A DNA stretch of 48,058 nucleotides from Eubacterium sp. AF36-5BH (GTDB taxonomy: Bacteria; Bacillota; Clostridia; Lachnospirales; Lachnospiraceae): assembly GCF_003460505.1 (NCBI RefSeq), contig NZ_QTVG01000003.1, positions 271,482 through 319,539 of the forward strand, given 5' to 3'. Positions 42,307 through 48,058 of the stretch are shown here, piece by piece (the stretch's first letter is position 1; each line of letters begins with the position of its first letter). The notes beneath the pieces were generated by a model. It worked only from the letters and a program-made list of their open reading frames with translations. It did no database searches and was not told where the DNA came from. The position numbers were made by a program, and so were the translations under genes.

Positions 42307-42955
42307 AATGGCTCTTTTCAAATCGTGGTTCATAGATTTTGAACCATTTGAATGGCAAGTACCTAAAACTTGGATAAATGGTGTACTTGGCGAATTTGTT
42401 GAAATAAAGCGTGGTGGTTCACCTCGACCTATCCAAAAATTTTTATCAAATAATGGATTTCATTGGCTGAAAATATCTGATGCAACTTGTATTAGTTCTC
42501 CATTTATCAATGAAATCAAGGAATATATCATTGAGGCTGGTTTGAAAAAAACTGTTTACCTTAAATCAGGAAGTTTGGTTTTATCAAATAGTGCCACACC
42601 TGGTTTACCTAAGATACTTGATATAGATACTTGTATACACGATGGCTGGCTCTATTTTCCATCGTCAAAGTTTTCAAATGAGTATCTGTATCTTTATTTC
42701 AAACACATTCGAGGCAATCTAATTGCACTTGGTAATGGTAGTGTTTTCACAAATTTGAAAACGGATATTCTAAAGAACTATCCAACATATTTGCCTACCG
42801 AAAATGTCTTGAAAGAATTTGACGGATTAGTTCAACCTATTTTCTCTATGATGCTTTCAAAAACAAGAGAAACAAAGAGGTTAGCTGAAATCAGAGATAC
42901 TTTTTTACCGAAACTGATGTCCGGTGAACTTGATGTTTCAAACATTGAACTTTAA
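42282..42955 (+). CDS. hsdS: Silent hsdS 3' half (second target-recognition domain), inverted
   Basis: About 223 codons running from the central helix NNNLEQQAMALFKSWFIDFE through a target-recognition domain (EIKRGGSPRPIQKFLSNNGF) to the C-terminal helix TKRLAEIRDTFLPKLMSGEL. It lies on the strand opposite to the operon and has no start or ribosome binding site of its own; an open frame extends back to 42113. Inversion between sites C and D would join it in frame to the truncated hsdS behind hsdM, giving about 380 aa. It is a stored specificity, not a dead gene. Confidence 0.88.
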
Positions 42956-43452
42956 GCCACTAAATTATTGTTTATATCATTATTAATTTTTATTTTTTCA
43001 TCTATAATTGATAAAATTTTTGATATTTTCAACTGTTGATTTTCATCAGCTGGTATATCAATTTTTAATTCATTTATATCATTTTTATTTACGGAACCAA
43101 ACACTGTTCCACTTTCCATATTTACCAACTTTGGAACATAATATTTCATCATATAATACAAAAATTCCTGATTTTCATTTTTCATTCTCAGAGAACAAAC
43201 ACCTCTTCCTAAACATACATCACTTGGTGTAATATTTAAATCACCAACTGGCGCTCGTACACTCATAATTACATCCCCAGCATTAGCCATTTTTGTAACC
43301 TTTGTTGTAAATGTATCAAATGTTGGATATTTCAATCCAAAAGTTCTATTTCCTTGTAAAAAAGGAACTCCTTCTCCAGTTGTATTATAAAATTCAGATT
43401 TTGGTGATTGTCCCATAGTAACATTTACAATATCTTTTAATTTACATTTCAT
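42952..43452 (-). CDS. hsdS: Truncated HsdS (first target-recognition domain only)
   Basis: A 166-aa half specificity subunit: one recognition domain (NVTMGQSPKSEFYNTTGEGV, VIMSVRAPVGDLN) and the start of the central helix, ending NNNLVA at recombination site D. The ATG at 43452 follows AGGAG inside hsdM; the gene overlaps hsdM by 11 bp. In the present orientation it is either a non-productive state or acts as a half-subunit pair. Half-size HsdS proteins of other type I enzymes are known to dimerise and read a palindromic site. Inversion at C/D would complete it. Confidence 0.88.
   Translation of the reverse strand: MKCKLKDIVNVTMGQSPKSEFYNTTGEGVPFLQGNRTFGLKYPTFDTFTTKVTKMANAGDVIMSVRAPVGDLNITPSDVCLGRGVCSLRMKNENQEFLYYMMKYYVPKLVNMESGTVFGSVNKNDINELKIDIPADENQQLKISKILSIIDEKIKINNDINNNLVA
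42953..42975 (-). repeat. Recombination site D, at the end of the truncated hsdS
   Basis: The core at 42960-42974 in minus orientation is followed by TGGCTTA, as at site A. It supplies the last codons and the stop of the truncated hsdS. Confidence 0.85.
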
Positions 43453-44953
43453 ATCCAATAGCTCCTAGCTTTTTCTTAATCTCCTCTTCAAGTTCGTGTG
43501 ACTTTTTAAACATATCTGATAATTCAGATGTAAGTCTTGTCATTTTTTCTTCAAAAGGTACACCATCATCTTCTTGTTCTGCAATTCCCACATAACGTCC
43601 CGGTGTAAGGATGTAATCTTGTTTAGCAATATCTTCTATAGTTGCTATTGCACTAAATCCCTTCTTTTCTTCTAACGTTCCATTTTGAAAAGCCTCAAAA
43701 GTATTCGCTAATAGTTTTATATCTTTTTCATCATCTAAATCTCTATGTTTTCTGTCTACCATATGTCCCATATTTCGGGCATCTATAAACAAAGTCTTTC
43801 CCTTTTGTTTCTTATTTTTTGTTATAAACCACAATGTTACAGGAATTGTTACACTATAAAAAAGCTGTGTAGGCATAGCTACAATTCCTTCAATCAAATC
43901 ATCTTCTATTATTTTTCTTCTTATTTCTCCTTCTCCACTGGTTTGTGTAGAAAGTGCTCCATTTGCAAGTACTAAGCCTATTTTTCCATTTGGTGCAAGA
44001 TGATGTATCATATGCTGAATCCAAGCATAGTTGGCATTTCCTGCTGGTGGCAATCCATACTTCCACCTTGGATCATCAATTAATTTTTCCTGGTTCCATG
44101 GGTGATAATTAAATGGAGGATTTGCTAATATAAAGTCTGCTTTCAAAGTCTTGTGCCAATCACTGGTAAATGTATCTGCCTGATATGCTCCTAAGTTCGC
44201 ATCTATTCCTCTGATTGCCATATTCATTTTTGCCATTTTCCATGTGTCTGCATTTGCTTCCTGACCATATACAGATATCGTTCCTATTTTTCCATTATGT
44301 GCTTTTATGAACTTTGAGCTTTGTACAAACATTCCTCCTGAACCACAACAAGGATCATATACACGACAATTGTCAAATGGTTTTAGAATTTCAACTAATG
44401 TTTTTACAATACTTGCTGGTGTATAGAATTCTCCTCCACTAGCTCCTTCTTTTTCTGCAAATTTGGCAATGCAATATTCATAAGTTCTTCCTAATAAATC
44501 TTCGTCTACTTCTGTAGATGACATATCTATACTATTTGTAAATATGTCCACTACATCACCTAATATTCTTTTATCCAAATCAGGACTTGCATAATTTTTC
44601 GGAAGCACCTCTTTTAATGTTTTATTATCAGCTTCAATTGCTCTCATCGCATTATCTATGACGGTTCCTATTTCTTCTTTATGTGCTGCTGATGCTATAG
44701 TCTCCCATCTTGCTTCTTCAGGAACATAGAATACATTCTCCATTGTATATGCATCTATATCATCTTCAAATCCATCGCCTTCATCCACAAGCTCTTTATA
44801 CCTTTTATCGAATGCTGCTGATATATATCTTAAAAATATAAGTCCTACAATAACCTTTCTATATTCTGCTGCTGGAATGTGTCCCCACAGCACACACGCC
44901 GCATCCCATATTTCTTTTTCAAATCCAATGTTCGCATTATTCTTATTGGCCAC
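43442..44953 (-). CDS. hsdM: Type I DNA methyltransferase subunit HsdM
   Basis: A 503-aa N6-adenine methyltransferase. An N-terminal helical bundle is followed by GEFYTPASIVKTLVEIL, the SAM-binding motif DPCCGSGGMF and the catalytic NPPF (in FILANPPFNYHPW, about residue 280). With two HsdS-type domains it modifies host DNA and forms the core for HsdR. The start is GTG at 44953 with GAGG six bases upstream. It is the first gene of the restriction-modification operon. Confidence 0.95.
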   Translation of the reverse strand: MANKNNANIGFEKEIWDAACVLWGHIPAAEYRKVIVGLIFLRYISAAFDKRYKELVDEGDGFEDDIDAYTMENVFYVPEEARWETIASAAHKEEIGTVIDNAMRAIEADNKTLKEVLPKNYASPDLDKRILGDVVDIFTNSIDMSSTEVDEDLLGRTYEYCIAKFAEKEGASGGEFYTPASIVKTLVEILKPFDNCRVYDPCCGSGGMFVQSSKFIKAHNGKIGTISVYGQEANADTWKMAKMNMAIRGIDANLGAYQADTFTSDWHKTLKADFILANPPFNYHPWNQEKLIDDPRWKYGLPPAGNANYAWIQHMIHHLAPNGKIGLVLANGALSTQTSGEGEIRRKIIEDDLIEGIVAMPTQLFYSVTIPVTLWFITKNKKQKGKTLFIDARNMGHMVDRKHRDLDDEKDIKLLANTFEAFQNGTLEEKKGFSAIATIEDIAKQDYILTPGRYVGIAEQEDDGVPFEEKMTRLTSELSDMFKKSHELEEEIKKKLGAIGYEM

Positions 44954-45257
44954 TGTTTTCCTCGCTTCCTAAAACTTTCTGTTTCGCTTTTTTATCTACC
45001 ACTTCACTTATAGTAAAAAATCCTACTCAAATTTCAATGGATAACTCCAAATTAATTCGTGTAGGCATCTATGTTACAATTTTCCATTTTGTCCCTCACA
45101 TACACCTATAATTATGTGACATTTTGCTTCAAATTTCAACCTTTGTTATATTATTAACATTCACAAAACAGTTTTCTTTTAATTGCTATGTTTGTAATCT
45201 TTCCAATCACATAAAAATAGGCTGTCGTTAATTCAACAGCCCCTTACCAGTATTCTT
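44954..45257. other. Spacer upstream of hsdM, with a terminator of the Abi_2 gene
   Basis: This 304-bp stretch has no gene. GGCTGTCGTT (45220-45229) pairs with the AACAGCC end (45235-45241) and is followed by TTTTTAT on the minus strand, a terminator for the gene at 45258. A dyad with CACATA/TATGTG arms lies near 45095-45121. The promoter of hsdM must be here, but only a weak candidate (TTGAAA near 45033) was seen. Confidence 0.55.
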
Positions 45258-46163
45258 CTATTTTACTAATTGTCTATACCAATCTTGTGGAAAACCTATG
45301 TGCTTTAACCATATATCATGCTCATATTCTTCCACAATTGAGTTCATTTCTACTAAAAATGAATTATTCCACTCATCTTTGTCTGGATACAACAACTTTA
45401 AAACCAGTATTTGTGAAAATAATTTTCTATTCCCAGATACTTCCATTTCCTTTGGCATTTTAGGCAATGCTGGAAAAGACCAATAATATAATCTTGAATA
45501 ATGAGCACATCTGTTTCTTAATTCAGTAGTACACCTTAACCAACTTTTTAAACATGGCACAGAGGTTTGATACAACGCTTTTGCTATATACTTCTGATCT
45601 ACTGATAACATGTCGGCGTAAAAATATGATAGCATTCCCATTGAAAAGAACTCAACTATGACCCATATAGGAAACTTTCCTCCATACTTTTCATTATGAT
45701 GTTTAACAACCAATGTTCTCTTATTTTATTCAATACATACCTGAATCAAATTCTTAAATTTTTCATCGTTATGTTTTTCATTATATATGTCTGCATTCGT
45801 ATATCCTATGGCACCATAGTTATGTCCACTGTAATAAGCTAACTGTGTTCGCAAATGCAACTCAATTTTTTCTATACAATTAAACAATACGCCCCTTAAT
45901 CTGCTATCAAATTCATAAATCCTTTTAATTCTATGAAAATTTATATTTGGAAAATATTTTCCATCTCTTTTTCGAAACGGAAGAAGATAAGCTGATACGC
46001 GATAATAATTTGCCTGTTTTAGAAATTCAATACATGACTCTTCATTATCTACTATAAAGCCTTTTTCTTTAATAATTTTCATTTGTTCCTCAAATGTTTT
46101 TGGTGACTTCATTAACTGATTGTTATTTTTCACACCTTCTAATTTTTCTCCATTTGTATACAC
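45258..46163 (-). pseudogene. Abi_2 (AbiD/AbiF type) abortive infection gene with one in-frame stop
   Basis: The N-terminal part has KTFEEQMKIIKEKGFIV, YYRVSAYLLPF and YEFDSRLRGVLFNCIEKIE. The C-terminal part has EKYGGKFPIWVIVEFFSMG and TELRNRCAHYSRLYYW. Together they make a full Abi_2 protein of about 300 aa, in one frame, broken only by a TAA at 45726-45728. Abi_2 proteins stop phage growth by killing or arresting the host, with an RNase-like (HEPN-type) motif RNxxAH that is intact here. The start is unsure: GTG at 46163 or ATG at 46112, neither with a good ribosome binding site. Confidence 0.75.
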
Positions 46164-46250
46164 AATTATTTTTTGCGTGAAGTGAAAAGTTTATTTTCAC
46201 TTTAAAGTGGGCAAAGCGAATTTTAGTCTTACACAATTATTTGTTGAGTC
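46158..46250. repeat. Short direct repeat and hairpin upstream of the Abi_2 gene
   Basis: ACACAATTATTT occurs near 46160 and again near 46233. Between them AAGTGAAAA and TTTTCACTT (about 46180-46203) form a hairpin. They could be operator sites; the function is unknown. Confidence 0.4.
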
Positions 46251-46406
46251 CAACTTCAATACTACCGCTTATTTGTTGTGGTCGACATAACTTTATTATC
46301 TATTTTTACATCGTTCTTCTCGTATATTTTTATTTCATCTCACTTAATTTTTGAGAAAATACGTCTAGGTTAGATTTTACATTATCTTAGCGTTTTGCGA
46401 AATCTA

Positions 46407-47465
46407 TTAAATATCATACATTTTTAATAATTCCTTTTCTGATAATATAATTCCTACTTTTCTCAATAATTCTTTCCTACTTGAATATAATTTTTTAATA
46501 AGTAATTCGGCATCTTTACCATAATGAATTTGGTTATGACAAGTACTGCATAAGGAAACTATATTTTCTTCCACATCTAATGAATACCTAAACAAATCTG
46601 CGTACGCTAATGGAACTAGATGATGAGCTTCCATATATGGTACATTTTGATTTTTTCTAACAAAAGTAATATGTTTTTTATCTATTTCGCATTTAAAATC
46701 AGCAATAAGCAAGGCATTTTCTGCTTTTTTCCTATTTCTTATTATTTTTTCCTTAACACTAAGGTAACAATTCTTTTCTTGTGGTATAAGTTTATACCCA
46801 CATACTCCATTGTATGAATCAAAATTAGCATATTTATTAAATTCCAACAATCTTGTCTCATCTTCTTTATTTATTTCTTCAATTACTGACTGTTTAATTC
46901 TCCTTACATCCACGTAAAAAGAGTATTTTTCAGGCATACGAAAATGATATGTTGATATTAATGATAAAGGAAATACCCATCTATATTTTCCGTTTTCTTC
47001 AATTTGATATGGTCGTTCTTTTCCTAGCATCAACTCTCCATTGACAAATCTATAATTACTGTCTCCATCCTTCCAGAATACACGAATAATGGTTTTTCCA
47101 ATAGAATCTGCATTAAAAAGCATACTGTCAATTATAGATAAATTTTCAATATCTTGCTCTATTGTGTAATCTTTTTCTCCATTACAATACAATATTGTAC
47201 CATTCTTCCATTTATCAAAAATGCCTTTGGAATAATCAAGTAGAACAACAACAATATCTTCTCCGTATAAAAATTTATCATTCACTGCTTTTACTCCCAT
47301 TTCTTTTATAATTTGTTCAACTGTGACATTAGTCTTTTGACCATAATAATAATTTTTTTGAGCTTCTAATCTTTTAGCATCATATTCTTTCCAAAAACTA
47401 TCTACAGATTCATCATCTGCAAAATTTTCGTCGTAGTATTTATCCCATTTTTCGTAATCAATCAT
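46407..47465 (-). CDS. HNH endonuclease with a large N-terminal domain
   Basis: A 352-aa protein. The C-terminal HNH nuclease reads MEAHHLVPLAYADLFRYSLD then NIVSLCSTCHNQIHYG (about residues 277-317), with the His-His, Asn and His metal-site residues and a CxxC. The N-terminal 200 residues (DIVVVLLDYSKGIFDKWKNG, IGKTIIRVFWKDGDSNYRFV) resemble in pattern the SRA/YDG-like domains that read modified bases in type IV restriction enzymes; this is an inference. The ATG at 47465 follows AGGAG. It fits a single-gene restriction system in the island. Confidence 0.75.
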   Translation of the reverse strand: MIDYEKWDKYYDENFADDESVDSFWKEYDAKRLEAQKNYYYGQKTNVTVEQIIKEMGVKAVNDKFLYGEDIVVVLLDYSKGIFDKWKNGTILYCNGEKDYTIEQDIENLSIIDSMLFNADSIGKTIIRVFWKDGDSNYRFVNGELMLGKERPYQIEENGKYRWVFPLSLISTYHFRMPEKYSFYVDVRRIKQSVIEEINKEDETRLLEFNKYANFDSYNGVCGYKLIPQEKNCYLSVKEKIIRNRKKAENALLIADFKCEIDKKHITFVRKNQNVPYMEAHHLVPLAYADLFRYSLDVEENIVSLCSTCHNQIHYGKDAELLIKKLYSSRKELLRKVGIILSEKELLKMYDI

Positions 47466-47799
47466 TTTATTTTCTCCTAAGTTAAAATATTATCCTACCA
47501 ACACAACTTCTTTTCATTTAATTTTCTATATAATGCAAAGTTATTATACAAATCAACCCTATTTATAAGTCTCAAACTTATATGTTATATATACCTTCAT
47601 CATAACATTCGTCCACCTGTTTTTCCCTATTATAATCTCAATTCCACTTTTCTTCAATTGGAAAATATTTCCACAACAACTTACCCAAAGTTAGTAATCT
47701 CACGTTGTCACACACTAAAAATTTGGAAAGGTTTGGTAATTACTCTATTCCCCCATTCTATCCAACTTGGTGTAATATGAACGGTAATTTACCACACCA

Positions 47800-47990
47800 C
47801 TTCTCTAATTGATTTGTTCCACAAATCAATTAGAACGCGTCATTCCCAGAATGACGCATAACATAAAAAGAGAGAAATTCTCGTTTTTGCAAGCATAACT
47901 CAATTTTCTCTCTTCGTGTGCTACTACTCCAGCCGTGCCCTACTTCGAATACGCTCCCTCTGGTCGCTTCTTCTCAGTAGAGGGCTGCGC
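47800..47990. other. Cluster of strong palindromes at the right edge
   Basis: This is part of the gene-free stretch 47466-48058. Perfect arms lie at 47805-47817/47821-47833 and 47837-47844/47850-47857. 47868-47879 pairs with 47902-47914, with a T-run on the minus strand like a terminator, and about 47935-47985 forms a longer imperfect stem. The rest, 47466-47799, is AT-rich with no frame I can support. Confidence 0.5.
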
Positions 47991-48058
47991 CCTATAAATA
48001 AAAAAATAGGTATAGACACCCAAATCCATTATAATTAAATCACCACAAAATAACACAA

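Noticed and set aside
42007..42333. Hydrophobic open frames on both strands between the recombinase and silent hsdS half
   Set aside because: No ribosome binding site fits. The minus-strand frame needs a start across recombination site C, so it would be cut by inversion. I treat it as non-coding.
47466..48058. HEARO/omegaRNA-like structure upstream of the HNH gene
   Set aside because: The HNH protein lacks the RuvC motifs and bridge helix of IscB, and the structured block is more than 330 bp from the start codon.
1..48058. CRISPR array, tRNA or rRNA genes
   Set aside because: No regularly spaced repeats of CRISPR size, no cloverleaf with the conserved T-loop sequence and no rRNA segments were seen when reading both strands.

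Overview
The window looks like a chromosomal segment of a low-GC, anaerobic gut-type Clostridium relative, most likely Lachnospiraceae. This is inferred from strong AGGAGG-type ribosome binding sites, AT-rich spacers, rubrerythrin and PerR oxygen defence, BspA-like leucine-rich-repeat secreted proteins, and a mobilizable element of the MobA/MobL-DUF6040-DUF3847 type. No rRNA, tRNA or CRISPR array was seen.

Layout. 0-2 kb: small housekeeping genes (peptide deformylase-like, DUF4186, ArsC-like) and a broken acetyltransferase. 2.1-5.0 kb: a complete preQ1 operon on the minus strand, queD-queE-folE-queC-queF, converting GTP to preQ1, closed by a clear terminator. 5.4-10 kb: a YczE/YitT-like membrane protein with a promoter and an attenuator-like leader, then a very large secreted protein with leucine-rich repeats, a papain-like cysteine protease region and a C-terminal fibronectin-like domain.

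10.4-20.4 kb: two paralogous MarR-MATE efflux operons transcribed away from each other. Between them sits a mobilizable element of about 5.7 kb with DUF6040, a MobA/MobL relaxase with an oriT of the RSF1010/pGO1 nick type, DUF3847, an excisionase, an XRE regulator and a tyrosine integrase. The element carries a candidate small antisense RNA whose 5' end can pair over 28 nt with the integrase leader.

20.4-30 kb: metabolic and stress genes. They include a fused flavin reductase-rubredoxin-rubrerythrin gene behind perR, two sugar acetyltransferases, two XRE regulators and a FlaR-like kinase. Several gene remnants (flavodoxin, GNAT, pyrophosphatase) show that this neighbourhood is decaying by deletion.

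30.3-47.5 kb: a defence island. It holds an AbiEi/AbiEii type IV toxin-antitoxin pair, a Nudix hydrolase, orphan hypotheticals and a broken DUF2971 gene. It then holds a phase-variable type I restriction-modification locus reading hsdM - half hsdS - inverted silent hsdS half - tyrosine recombinase - full hsdS - small Cys-rich ORF - FRG-domain gene - hsdR - membrane protein. An Abi_2 gene interrupted by one stop codon and an HNH endonuclease follow. Four copies of a 15-bp site lie in the right places and orientations to swap the two hsdS 5' halves with the two 3' halves. The FRG protein ends in a region resembling the C-terminal domain of HsdR, which suggests that it docks on the same methyltransferase core.
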